Assembly (NCBI GenBank): GCA_965247375.1
Contig: CBDFHU010000161.1
Location: forward strand, 62,001-126,000
Origin: Arsenicibacter sp965247375
GTDB lineage: Bacteria; Bacteroidota; Bacteroidia; Cytophagales; Spirosomataceae
Length of the DNA: 64,000 nucleotides
Reading direction: 5' to 3'
Shown here piece after piece: positions 1 through 7,995 of the stretch. Within the stretch, counting starts at the first letter, position 1. Each line of letters begins with the position of its first letter. The position numbers and the translations under genes are program-made. The notes beneath the pieces were generated by a model that was not told the DNA's origin, did not search any database, and saw nothing but the letters and a program-made list of their open reading frames with translations.

Positions 1-876
1 CCCAGGCTCGCCCGGCTGGCAAACCACGTTGTTGTTCTTTCCCTTCCGGAACTGGTGCCCGATCGGGTGAATCGGTGGCATGTATAACACGTCGAAGCCC
101 ATGCCCGAAATACGCGGCAGGAGTTTTTCAACGTCTTTGAACGTCCCGTGTACACCCGGCTCCCGTGACGCCGACCGCGGGAACAGGCAGTACCAGGTAC
201 TGAATCCGGCTTTGGCCCGGTCAACATCGACCGACAACTCCTTGTAGCGGGTGGTATGCACCTTTACCGGATACTGCTCAATCCAGATATCCAGGTGTTC
301 TTCGGCCAGATGGATGGCTTCGTTATACCGGTTTTCGTCGCGGAATGCGTTGATGGTATACTGAATGGCCTCCTCTTTACCGGCAATGGCTTCCAGGAGC
401 TTCGCCCCGGCCAGCAGTTCACTGGAAATGTGCTGCCCATCGTTTAGTTTCAGGTGAATTTCGTGCTGCCATGAAGCCAGATGATCTACCCACGACTCAA
501 TGGTATACAGATAAATGCCCTGTTTTCCGACCGTAAACGAGCCGGTCCAGCGGTCATTGACAATGAGCGACATACGCGTTTCCTGCCAGTCGGTATCATC
601 AATGTGTTTGTAACAAAGATGGGCAGCCAGCTTGTCATGGCCATCCACAATAATATCGGCCTCTACGGTGATCACATCACCCGGCACGGCCTTTATGGGA
701 TATAAACCTCCTTCAATTTCAGGTGTCACATGCTCAATCACCGTCCGTGACTGTCCGTTTATGGGCATACCTTCTGTCAGAACCGGCTGTTTCTGTACAT
801 GCTTTACGGCTGTTTGTGTAGTCTCCGGCGATTCTGTAGCGGTCTTTTTCTTACCGCGGCTCGATTGTGTTTTCAT
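1..876 (-). CDS. glgE: Alpha-1,4-glucan:maltose-1-phosphate maltosyltransferase, N-terminal part (cut by window edge)
   Basis: The frame starts at an ATG (minus strand, base 876) and runs 292 codons without a stop to the left edge, so the C-terminal part lies outside. GlgE extends alpha-1,4-glucans from maltose-1-phosphate in the cytoplasm (family knowledge). Visible: a basic, low-complexity N-terminus of about 30 residues (MKTQSSRGKKK...), a beta-rich N-terminal domain with ...GGLYPIKAVPGD..., then the helical GlgE-type region (SSELLAGAKLLEAIA) and the entry into the GH13 barrel with DVLYMPPIHPIG and FRKGKNN near residues 262-285, which are characteristic of GlgE. The catalytic residues are not in the window. 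No neighbouring trehalose or maltokinase gene is visible. Confidence 0.85.
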   Translation of the reverse strand, partial: MKTQSSRGKKKTATESPETTQTAVKHVQKQPVLTEGMPINGQSRTVIEHVTPEIEGGLYPIKAVPGDVITVEADIIVDGHDKLAAHLCYKHIDDTDWQETRMSLIVNDRWTGSFTVGKQGIYLYTIESWVDHLASWQHEIHLKLNDGQHISSELLAGAKLLEAIAGKEEAIQYTINAFRDENRYNEAIHLAEEHLDIWIEQYPVKVHTTRYKELSVDVDRAKAGFSTWYCLFPRSASREPGVHGTFKDVEKLLPRISGMGFDVLYMPPIHPIGHQFRKGKNNNVVCQPGEPG

Positions 877-1137
877 GCGATTCTGGTAATAATCTTGCTG
901 TCACAATAATACCCAAAAAACCAGAACAAACGCCGGATCCGGGGTTAAGTTAGGCTTATACGGATACTTGTTTGCACAAAAGCGGTTTTCTGCCTGTTTT
1001 GATACCTGTGCTGTAAGTAGACATCATAAAATCTATATTTGTTTACCGTTCTTTTACTAACGGGCTCATTTTCAAAAATTTGCCATCGTAAGATCAAATA
1101 ATACTACGTTTACGGTTAATGCTGGCTTATTTTTCAG

Positions 1138-1145
1138 TACCTTTG
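1138..1145 (+). promoter_or_regulatory. Bacteroidota -7 promoter element for prs
   Basis: TACCTTTG matches the Bacteroidota sigma-ABfr -7 consensus TAnnTTTG and ends 19 bp before the prs ATG at 1165. A weak -33 candidate (TTA at 1115-1117) lies 20 bp upstream. Confidence 0.6.
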
Positions 1146-1164
1146 CGGCAAATTTCCCCGGCAG

Positions 1165-2106
1165 ATGGCATCTTTCAATCCGGTCAAAATTTTTTCAGGC
1201 AGTCAATCGACGTATTTAGCCGAAAAAATTGCCCGCTATTATGGTAAGGAGTTAGGCGGCTACACATGCCGCCGGTTCAGCGACGGTGAAATGTCGCCAA
1301 GTTTTGAGGAGTCCGTACGCGGCTGCGACGTTTTTCTGGTTCAATCGACCATGCCGCCCGCTGATAACTTCCTTGAATTATTGTTGATGGTTGACGCTGC
1401 GCGTCGGGCCTCAGCGCACTACGTAACCGTTGTTATTCCGTATTTCGGCTATGCCCGACAAGACCGGAAAGATAAGCCACGGGTAGCTATTGCGGCCAAA
1501 CTGGTGGCCAAAATGCTCGAAGCATCCGGCGCTGACCGGCTGATGACAATCGACTTACACGCCGGTCAGATTCAGGGCTTCTTCGATTTTCCGGTAGATC
1601 ATCTTGAGGGCGCATCGGTATTTGTACCGTACATCAAAAGCCTGGCCCTTGACAACCTGATCATTGCTTCGCCGGACGTTGGCGGGGCGGCACGGGCACG
1701 GGCCTTTGCCAAGCATTTCAACGCCGACATCGTCCTGTGTGATAAACACCGGAAACGGGCGAACGAAATTGCCTCGATGCAGGTTATCGGTGACGTGGAA
1801 GGCGCAAACGTCGTACTGATCGATGACCTGATCGACACCGGTGGTACGATGTGTAAGGCGGCCCAGATCCTGCTGGATAAGGGTGCCAAATCCGTACGGG
1901 CCGTGTGTACGCACCCGGTTATGTCGGGCAAAGCCCACGAAAACATTGCAAACTCGGTATTGGAAGAATTGGTGGTATCGGATACGCTCCCGCTGAAACA
2001 GGACAATCCGAAAATTAAAGTGCTGTCGGTGTCTGAGCTATTCGCCAAAGCCATCGGCCGCATCCGTGATCACGAATCTATTAGTTCACTTTTTATAAAA
2101 TATTAA
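1165..2106 (+). CDS. prs: Ribose-phosphate pyrophosphokinase (PRPP synthase)
   Basis: 313 residues, the usual length for class I PRPP synthases. It converts ribose-5-phosphate and ATP to PRPP, the precursor of purines, pyrimidines, NAD, His and Trp. Visible: N-terminal KIFSGSQSTYLAEKIA, the ATP/flexible-loop region PYFGYARQDRKDKPR, the metal-binding DLHAGQIQGFFD segment, and the PRPP-binding P-loop VVLIDDLIDTGGT near residue 215. The start is supported by the TACCTTTG promoter element 19 bp upstream. rplY follows across a hairpin-forming intergenic repeat, the same prs-rplY order that is common in bacteria. Confidence 0.95.
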   Translation: MASFNPVKIFSGSQSTYLAEKIARYYGKELGGYTCRRFSDGEMSPSFEESVRGCDVFLVQSTMPPADNFLELLLMVDAARRASAHYVTVVIPYFGYARQDRKDKPRVAIAAKLVAKMLEASGADRLMTIDLHAGQIQGFFDFPVDHLEGASVFVPYIKSLALDNLIIASPDVGGAARARAFAKHFNADIVLCDKHRKRANEIASMQVIGDVEGANVVLIDDLIDTGGTMCKAAQILLDKGAKSVRAVCTHPVMSGKAHENIANSVLEELVVSDTLPLKQDNPKIKVLSVSELFAKAIGRIRDHESISSLFIKY

Positions 2107-2186
2107 AGAGCGAAAGAGTGAAAGAATGAAAGAGTGCCTTCCGGGTCACTCTTCGCTCTTTCGCTCTCTCGTTCTTTCACTCTTTC
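2105..2186. repeat. Imperfect inverted repeat of GAAAGAGTG-type units between prs and rplY
   Basis: The left arm (2105-2136) is made of degenerate GAGCGAAAGAGTGAAAGA units. The right arm (2147-2186) is their complement (CTCTTTCGCTCTCTCGTTC...). The transcript would form a long hairpin, purine-rich on one side. It begins right after the prs stop, so it may attenuate or terminate prs transcription. It also makes an upstream in-frame ATG at 2126 an implausible start for rplY. A related fragment (GTGCGAAAGAGTAA) sits near 13402-13416. Confidence 0.6.
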
Positions 2187-2200
2187 AAAATTTACAAACA

Positions 2201-2767
2201 ATGAAAAAACTCGAGATTGTAGGGTATAAAAGAGCGAATCTCGGTCGTGGTGAATCACAAGAGATCCGGGCCGAAGGTAGTATCCCATGCGTATTGTATG
2301 GTGGCTCAGAGCAGGTTCACTTTTTCGCACCGGCTATTCTGTTCCGTGAGCTGTTGTTCACGCCGGACACCTATGAGGTAACGCTGAATATCGAAGGTGC
2401 AGAATACCGTGCCATTTTACAGGAAACTCAATACCACCCGGTAAGTGATGCCCTGTTGCACGCTGACTTCCTGCAGATCATTGACGGCAAGCCATTGAAA
2501 GTTGCCGTTCCTGTCCGGATCGTTGGTAACTCGCCAGGTGTACAGAAAGGTGGTAAGCTGGTAACGCGGATGCGTAAAATCCGTGTAAAAGGTCTGGCTG
2601 AAAACATTCCTGATTATATTGACGTAAACGTCTCTAAACTGGATCTTGGTAAATCTGTACGGGTTAACCAGATCGAAGTAAAAGACATCGAATTGCTGGA
2701 AAGCGGTTCAAACCCGGTTGCTTCTGTAGAAATCCCACGGGCACTGCGGAGCCAGCTGCGCGGCTAG
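2201..2767 (+). CDS. rplY: 50S ribosomal protein L25 / general stress protein CTC
   Basis: 188 residues starting MKKLEIVGYKRANLG. This is the long CTC form of L25, which binds 5S rRNA in the large subunit. Visible: an N-terminal L25 domain with SIPCVLYGGSEQVHFFAP and YHPVSDALLHADFLQI, then the C-terminal TL5/CTC beta domain (VPVRIVGNSPGVQKGGKLV, IDVNVSKLDLGKSVRV). A longer reading from 2126 would add 25 residues encoded inside the inverted repeat and not typical of the family, so the ATG at 2201 is chosen. A T-rich hairpin terminator follows. Confidence 0.93.
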   Translation: MKKLEIVGYKRANLGRGESQEIRAEGSIPCVLYGGSEQVHFFAPAILFRELLFTPDTYEVTLNIEGAEYRAILQETQYHPVSDALLHADFLQIIDGKPLKVAVPVRIVGNSPGVQKGGKLVTRMRKIRVKGLAENIPDYIDVNVSKLDLGKSVRVNQIEVKDIELLESGSNPVASVEIPRALRSQLRG

Positions 2768-2801
2768 TCTGCGGATTTCCTTTTCAACTAATAGATACAC
2801 G

Positions 2802-2836
2802 AAAGCCTGTTCTCCGGAACGGGCTTTTTTGTTTTT
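2802..2836 (+). terminator. Rho-independent terminator of rplY
   Basis: The stem AAAGCCTGTTC / GAACGGGCTTT with a TCCG loop is followed by a T-rich run (ttttttgttttt). It lies about 35 bp after the rplY stop. Confidence 0.8.
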
Positions 2837-2874
2837 GTTCCCCCCTCCTGCTTATCTCCCATAACCAATAGTGA

Positions 2875-2906
2875 TTGGCCCTGCCCTCCTGCCTTGCGTA
2901 CCTTTG
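2875..2906 (+). promoter_or_regulatory. Promoter of the ferredoxin reductase/ferredoxin operon
   Basis: -33 TTG at 2875-2877 and -7 TACCTTTG at 2899-2906 with a 21-bp spacer, close to the Bacteroidota consensus. It ends 28 bp before the ATG at 2935. Its position downstream of an in-frame ATG at 2875 argues for the 2935 start. Confidence 0.7.
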
Positions 2907-2934
2907 TGGCCTACGCATACCAGACAACAATACC

Positions 2935-3939
2935 ATGATTACCACTGATATATGCATCATCGGCGCAGGGCCGGTCGGACTGTTTGCCGTTTTTGAAGCC
3001 GGATTGCTCAAAATGCGCTGTCACCTGATCGACGCGCTGCCACAGGTCGGCGGCCAGCTGTCGGAGATTTATCCGCAAAAGCCGATTTATGATATTCCGG
3101 GCTATCCCGAAGTCAAAGCCCAGGAACTGGTTGATAACCTGATGCAGCAGATTGCGCCTTTCCACCCGACATTTACCCTCGGCGAACGCGTGGACGGGCT
3201 ACAGAAACAGGCCGACGGCTCGTACCACGTCATTGCCAGCGATGGCACCGTCGTGCACTGCCAGGTTGTCGTCATTGCCGGTGGTCTGGGCAGTTTTGAG
3301 CCACGTAAACCCGACATCAACGGACTCGAACAGTTCGAAGGTAAAGGTGTTGCTTACATGGTTAAACACCCCGAGCAGCTGCGCGACAAACGGGTGATTC
3401 TGGCCGGTGGCGGCGATTCGGCCCTGGACTGGACGCTTTACCTGACCGACATCGCCCGCGAGGTAACGCTCATTCACCGCGGAGAATCGTTCCGCGGCGC
3501 ACCGGACTCGGCCGAAAAAGTCGTTGAACTGGCCAACGAAGGCCGCATTAATCTGATTCTGCAATCGAACATCACGAGCTTGCACGGTAATGGCCACCTG
3601 AAGGAGGTAACCGTGACGGCCAGAGATAAATCCGTCACCACCCTGCCGGCCGATTACCTGATTCCGCTTTTCGGCCTGACGCCTAAGCTCGGACCAATCG
3701 CCGACTGGGGCCTCAGCATCGACAAATCGGCGATTGAGGTGAATACGCACGATTACAGCACTAACGTCGAGCGCATATACGCCATCGGCGACATTAATAC
3801 ATATCCCGGCAAGCTGAAACTGATTCTGTGCGGTTTCCACGAAGCCGCCCTTATGTGCCAGAGTGCTTTCCGGTACGTCTATCCAAGTCAGAAATTAAGC
3901 TTTAAATACACCACCGTCAACGGCGTACACGCCTTTTAA
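2935..3939 (+). CDS. Ferredoxin--NADP(+) reductase, thioredoxin-reductase-like type
   Basis: 334 residues. It transfers electrons between NADPH and ferredoxin through FAD. Visible: FAD Rossmann motif IIGAGPVGLFAVFEAG at residues 8-23, the GGQLSEIYPQKPIYDIPGYP segment typical of the TrxR-like FNR family, a second dinucleotide fold VILAGGGDSALDWTLYL near residues 155-172, and the C-terminal FAD clamp YAIGDINTYPGKLKLI. There is no CxxC redox pair in the NADPH domain, unlike thioredoxin reductase, which supports the FNR call. The next gene, a [2Fe-2S] ferredoxin, starts 2 bp after the stop, so the pair is an operon and the ferredoxin is the probable partner. The ATG at 2935 fits the promoter position. 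Confidence 0.9.
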   Translation: MITTDICIIGAGPVGLFAVFEAGLLKMRCHLIDALPQVGGQLSEIYPQKPIYDIPGYPEVKAQELVDNLMQQIAPFHPTFTLGERVDGLQKQADGSYHVIASDGTVVHCQVVVIAGGLGSFEPRKPDINGLEQFEGKGVAYMVKHPEQLRDKRVILAGGGDSALDWTLYLTDIAREVTLIHRGESFRGAPDSAEKVVELANEGRINLILQSNITSLHGNGHLKEVTVTARDKSVTTLPADYLIPLFGLTPKLGPIADWGLSIDKSAIEVNTHDYSTNVERIYAIGDINTYPGKLKLILCGFHEAALMCQSAFRYVYPSQKLSFKYTTVNGVHAF

Positions 3940-3941
3940 CC

Positions 3942-4262
3942 ATGATCCGATTTACGATTGAAGACCGCACCGGCGACCGTCAGGACCTCGACATTCCGGA
4001 AGGCATCAACCTGAGTTTAATGGAAGTCCTGAAAGCCTCAGACTATAACATTCTGGCGACCTGCGGCGGTATGGCACTCTGTGCAACCTGCCACGTACAG
4101 GTGCTTCAGGGTCTTGAGCAGCTGCCGGACAGCAACGACGCCGAACTTGATATGCTGGATACACTCCCGGATGCCGACACCGACAGCCGGCTCGCCTGTC
4201 AGCTGCGCGTCGATGAAACGATGGAAGGCGCTGTTTTCCGGATTCGCGGGGCGGAGAACTAG
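3942..4262 (+). CDS. [2Fe-2S] ferredoxin, adrenodoxin type
   Basis: 106 residues, a small soluble electron carrier. The cluster ligands are visible as C41-x5-C47-x2-C50 (CGGMALCATC) and C86 (LACQL), the adrenodoxin/ISC-type spacing. The acidic helix EQLPDSNDAELDML is typical of partner docking. It starts 2 bp after the reductase stop, so the two are cotranscribed. Possible roles are Fe-S assembly or supply to a monooxygenase or desaturase; no such acceptor gene adjoins it. Confidence 0.92.
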   Translation: MIRFTIEDRTGDRQDLDIPEGINLSLMEVLKASDYNILATCGGMALCATCHVQVLQGLEQLPDSNDAELDMLDTLPDADTDSRLACQLRVDETMEGAVFRIRGAEN

Positions 4263-4282
4263 CGTTTTTAGTTGTATTATTT

Positions 4283-4363
4283 TTTACCACATAGCCACAT
4301 AAGGGCACAAAGAGAAGGAGCATTAATTACCCTCTATGTTTTCTAATGTGGCTATGTGGTAAA
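4283..4363. repeat. Perfect inverted repeat, ACCACATA family
   Basis: The arms TTTACCACATAGCCACAT (4283-4300) and ATGTGGCTATGTGGTAAA (4346-4363) are perfect 18-bp complements separated by 45 bp. It lies between the convergent ferredoxin and hppA genes. A shorter relative with the core ACCACATAAGC lies at 30865-30917. Confidence 0.8.
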
Positions 4364-4384
4364 CTGCTTTTTGTCTTCAGTAAA

Positions 4385-4417
4385 ACAAAAACGAGGAACC
4401 ATCAGGCTCCCCGTTTT
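4385..4417 (-). terminator. Terminator of hppA
   Basis: On the minus strand the stem AAAACGGGGAGCC / GGTTCCTCGTTTT has two G-T wobbles, a TGAT loop and a following T-rich stretch. It lies about 20 bp past the hppA stop. Confidence 0.75.
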
Positions 4418-4437
4418 CATACATATATAGTCCCGGT

Positions 4438-6639
4438 TTACAACCGCTCAACCGGCTTCAGGGCCGAAGCGGCTACCTTGTCACGGCAAACCGATGAGCA
4501 CTTTTTCTCAGCTTTAACCGTGTGCTCCCCGTCTTTGATCGCAATGTATGGCGCAATGACCAGCGATACGATGGACATCAGCTTGATCAGGATGTTCATC
4601 GACGGACCTGATGTATCCTTGAACGGATCACCTACCGTATCACCGGTTACAGCAGCCTTGTGCGGCTCCGACTTCTTGTAATAAATCTGACCGTTGATCT
4701 CTACCCCTTTTTCGAATGATTTTTTGGCGTTATCCCAGGCACCACCGGCGTTGTTCTGGAAGATCCCCATCAACACGCCCGACACAGTCACACCGGCGAG
4801 CAGACCGCCCAGTACTTCCGGACCGAAAATAAAGCCAACGATTACCGGCACAGTCAGGGCAATTACACCTGGCAGCATCATTTCGCGGATAGATGCCTGC
4901 GTCGAGATTTCAACGCATTTTTCGTACTCCGGCTTGGCCTTACCTTCCAGAATACCCGGAATTTCGCGAAACTGACGACGTACTTCTTCCACCATCTTCA
5001 TAGCCGCACGACCCACCGCCGCAATCGCCAGCGACGAGAAAATAAACGGAATCATCGCGCCCACAAACAGGCCCGACAATACATCGGCTTTGTAAATATC
5101 AATAGCGGTAATGCCGGAAATACCAACGAAGGCCGCAAACAGCGCCAGTGAGGTCAGCGCAGCGGATGCAATGGCAAAGCCTTTACCGGTGGCTGCTGTT
5201 GTGTTGCCAACAGCATCCAGAATATCTGTACGGCCCCGTACTTCTTCCGGCAGCTCGCTCATTTCGGCAATACCACCCGCGTTATCGGCAATCGGCCCGA
5301 AGGCGTCAATCGCCAGCTGCATCGCCGTGGTAGCCATCATACCGGCCGCTGAAATTGCTACGCCGTACAGACCGGCAAACTTATACGACATAAAAATACC
5401 GGCTGCCAGCACCAGAATCGGTAATACGGTCGATTCCATACCCATCGCCAGACCACCGATAATGTTGGTCGCGTGCCCCGTCGACGACTGCCGCACAATG
5501 GTCATCACCGGCCGCTTACCCATTGATGTGTAGTATTCGGTAATGATCGACATCAGCGCACCGACAACCAGACCGGTGAAAATGGCATAGAATACATCCA
5601 TCCGGTCGAAGGCAACGCCCCGGATCTCAAACGTAGCTTCCGGCAAGAGGTGGTGTACAAGAAAATACGATGCAACCAATGTCAGGGCGATTGATCCCCA
5701 GTTACCCAGGTTTAACGCAGCCTGTACGTTGCCGTTATCGTCTTTAACCCGTACGAAATACGTGGCAATGATGGAGAAGATAAGCCCCATGCCGGCAATA
5801 ACCAGCGGCAGCACAATCGGTGCGTGACCGAAAATATTCTCCGCAGCCGGCACTTCAATTTCACGGCCCAATACCATGGTAGCCAGAATGGTAGCCACGT
5901 ACGAGCCAAACAAGTCGGCACCCATACCAGCCACGTCACCCACGTTATCACCCACGTTATCGGCGATGGTAGCCGGGTTACGCGGATCATCTTCCGGAAT
6001 ACCGGCTTCTACTTTACCGACAAGGTCAGCGCCAACGTCAGCCGCTTTGGTATAGATACCACCGCCTACCCGGGCAAACAACGCGATAGACTCAGCGCCC
6101 AGGGAGAAACCAGCCAGTACTTCCAGCGCCTTTTCCATGGCCAGGCCGTTTACATCGCCCGACTCACCCACATACATGTTGTAGAACAGGATGAAGAGGC
6201 TGCCCAGACCCAGTACAGCCAGACCGGCTACCCCAATGCCCATTACCGAACCACCGGCAAAGGACACGTTCAGGGCCTGCGTCAGGCTTGTCCGCGCGGC
6301 CTGTGCCGTCCGGACGTTGGCTTTGGTTGCGATTTTCATCCCGATGTAGCCCGCCAGCGCCGAGGTAAAGGCCCCGACGGCAAAGGCTACACCAATGACC
6401 CAGTCAGAATTTTCGACCAGGGTACCTGACCACGCCAGCAGCGCAGCCACAACTATACCGAAAATGATAAGAACACGCCATTCGGCTTTCAGAAAGGCAA
6501 TAGCTCCGTTGGCAATGTACGAAGCGATCTCCTGCATCCGGGCGTCACCGGGGTCTTGTTTGGAGACCCACTGAAATTTGAAAAACATCACGAGCAGGCC
6601 CACGATGCCCAGGAGAGGAACTACATAGAGAATATCCAT
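4438..6639 (-). CDS. hppA: Membrane-bound, ion-translocating pyrophosphatase
   Basis: 733 residues with about 16 predicted membrane segments. It hydrolyses cytosolic PPi and pumps H+ and/or Na+ across the inner membrane. Visible: the PPi/Mg site DVGADLVGKVEAGIPEDDPR followed by NPATIADNVGDNVGDVAGMG, and a later acidic cluster DNAGGIAEMSELPEEVR. The segment GNTTAATGKGFAI has Ala where K+-independent enzymes carry Lys, so a K+-dependent enzyme is inferred. The pumped ion cannot be settled by eye. The C-terminus ends in a short Cys-containing tail (CSSVCRDK). A consensus promoter (6688-6717) and terminator flank it, so it looks monocistronic. Confidence 0.95.
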   Translation of the reverse strand: MDILYVVPLLGIVGLLVMFFKFQWVSKQDPGDARMQEIASYIANGAIAFLKAEWRVLIIFGIVVAALLAWSGTLVENSDWVIGVAFAVGAFTSALAGYIGMKIATKANVRTAQAARTSLTQALNVSFAGGSVMGIGVAGLAVLGLGSLFILFYNMYVGESGDVNGLAMEKALEVLAGFSLGAESIALFARVGGGIYTKAADVGADLVGKVEAGIPEDDPRNPATIADNVGDNVGDVAGMGADLFGSYVATILATMVLGREIEVPAAENIFGHAPIVLPLVIAGMGLIFSIIATYFVRVKDDNGNVQAALNLGNWGSIALTLVASYFLVHHLLPEATFEIRGVAFDRMDVFYAIFTGLVVGALMSIITEYYTSMGKRPVMTIVRQSSTGHATNIIGGLAMGMESTVLPILVLAAGIFMSYKFAGLYGVAISAAGMMATTAMQLAIDAFGPIADNAGGIAEMSELPEEVRGRTDILDAVGNTTAATGKGFAIASAALTSLALFAAFVGISGITAIDIYKADVLSGLFVGAMIPFIFSSLAIAAVGRAAMKMVEEVRRQFREIPGILEGKAKPEYEKCVEISTQASIREMMLPGVIALTVPVIVGFIFGPEVLGGLLAGVTVSGVLMGIFQNNAGGAWDNAKKSFEKGVEINGQIYYKKSEPHKAAVTGDTVGDPFKDTSGPSMNILIKLMSIVSLVIAPYIAIKDGEHTVKAEKKCSSVCRDKVAASALKPVERL

Positions 6640-6687
6640 GCGGGAAAAAGTTAAATGGGTTTAAGTAAGGTTATTTTGTGTTTCCCG

Positions 6688-6717
6688 CAAATATAATTTC
6701 TTATAAATGATCCCCAA
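6688..6717 (-). promoter_or_regulatory. Promoter of hppA
   Basis: Read on the minus strand: -33 TTG (6715-6717), a 19-bp spacer, and -7 TATATTTG (6688-6695), about 48 bp before the hppA ATG. A good Bacteroidota consensus match. Confidence 0.75.
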
Positions 6718-6786
6718 ATCTTTATACGCTTAGATTTGGGCATATTTGATATAGAATTGCAAATTTTTTATAGATCATGCCGGATA

Positions 6787-7737
6787 TCATAACCACTGCT
6801 TCCGTTTGAAATACCACCACGTTCCCAGTGATGAGATGATCATCAGGAGGATAGCAAACGGATAGCCGTATTTCCAGGTAGTTTCGGGCATATTCGGGAA
6901 GTTCATCCCGTAGACACTCGCAATAAGCGTTGGCGGCAGCAACACCAGCGACACGACGGTAAATATTTTGACGACCCGGTTCTGCTCCAGGTCAATCAGA
7001 CCAAGAAAGGTATTCTGGAGGAATTCGAGCCGTTCAAAAATAAAGTTCGTGTGCTCAATCAGGGAGTTTATGTCTTTGATCAGCGTCCGGAGCTTGTTCT
7101 GCTCGTCTTCGGTAAACCAGCCGTCAGACCGGATCATGGCAGAAATCACCCGCTGTTTATCCACCACGTTTTCACGGATCGACATCGTCAGGTCCTGGTA
7201 GTCGTTGATCTGGAGCAGCATTTCACGGTCGAGCTTGGCGTCCAGATCCAGTTGTTTGTTGATAAACCGTACTTCCTGCGCCACCGCTTCAATCAGGTCG
7301 GCGTCGTAATCGATCCGTGACTCAAAGAGCGAAATCATAATCTGCCCGCCGTCTTTAAAGACCGCGCGGCGCGACTTGATTTTTTTGACCATGTCGGCAA
7401 ACGATTTCAGATCCGCATTCCGGTACGTAAACAGCATATCGTCTTTCAGAATAAAACTGACCGGTACGTTAATGTACCCGCTTTCTTTCGACGGAATCAG
7501 AAAATTCGTGTTGGCAATCAGGTAATCGTCTTCTTCGATATACCGCGAACTGCTCTCAATTTCTGACTGCTCCTGCTGGCTCTGGAAGTTAACATCAAAT
7601 TTTTCTTCCACGCTTTCCAGCTCGTCACGGCTAGGGTTCTGTAAGTCAACCCACAGCGTCCGGTCGGTCTGCGAAAACGATTCAATGTCTTTGATTTTAC
7701 GAACGGCGGTTTCGTCCTGCTGAAAAATGCGGATCAT
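6787..7737 (-). CDS. corA: CorA-family magnesium/cobalt transporter
   Basis: 316 residues, normal for CorA. It forms a pentameric Mg2+/Co2+ channel in the inner membrane. Visible: an acidic alpha/beta cytoplasmic domain, a long helix (DAKLDREMLLQINDYQDL...), the first membrane segment IFTVVSLVLLPPTLIASVY, the selectivity signature GMN at 277-279 with the MPE loop (GMNFPNMPETTWKYGYP), and a second membrane segment ending in the basic tail KRKQWL. Its leader contains nested inverted repeats (7767-7812). Confidence 0.95.
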   Translation of the reverse strand: MIRIFQQDETAVRKIKDIESFSQTDRTLWVDLQNPSRDELESVEEKFDVNFQSQQEQSEIESSSRYIEEDDYLIANTNFLIPSKESGYINVPVSFILKDDMLFTYRNADLKSFADMVKKIKSRRAVFKDGGQIMISLFESRIDYDADLIEAVAQEVRFINKQLDLDAKLDREMLLQINDYQDLTMSIRENVVDKQRVISAMIRSDGWFTEDEQNKLRTLIKDINSLIEHTNFIFERLEFLQNTFLGLIDLEQNRVVKIFTVVSLVLLPPTLIASVYGMNFPNMPETTWKYGYPFAILLMIISSLGTWWYFKRKQWL

Positions 7738-7766
7738 ACACTACGTTTTTTGACTGGCTTTGTCAA

Positions 7767-7812
7767 CCCACCGGCAAAGTTCAGAAACTTTAGTCAAGAT
7801 TATTCCGGTGGG
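7767..7812 (-). promoter_or_regulatory. Nested inverted repeats upstream of corA
   Basis: The outer arms CCCACCGG (7767-7774) and CCGGTGGG (7805-7812) are perfect complements. Inside them AAAGTT-cag-AAACTTT forms a second hairpin. A -7-like GAACTTTG lies inside the structure on the minus strand, so the palindromes could be operator DNA, leader RNA, or both. Confidence 0.4.
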
Positions 7813-7995
7813 TCTCATCTTTCTACCTTTCCTACCTGACCAGTAACCCTATTTTACTGAAAAACAATTTATTACAGAAAAACTCTGGCTTATTAAGAAT
7901 TTATGTAGTCCGGGATCCGGATGCAGCATTGCCTTTATTTTCTGCACAAATCCCGTTGTACAGCGTTATACTATGAAGACTCAACGTTTCCGGAT

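Noticed and set aside
2840..2846. C-run before the ferredoxin reductase as a slippage site
   Set aside because: It is outside the coding region and such runs are expected by chance.
5824..6429. 201-codon open frame opposite hppA
   Set aside because: It lies wholly inside a well-supported gene on the other strand; no recognisable domain or promoter.
7738..7995. M-box magnesium riboswitch before corA
   Set aside because: The region is too short and shows only simple nested arms, none of the M-box core that I know.
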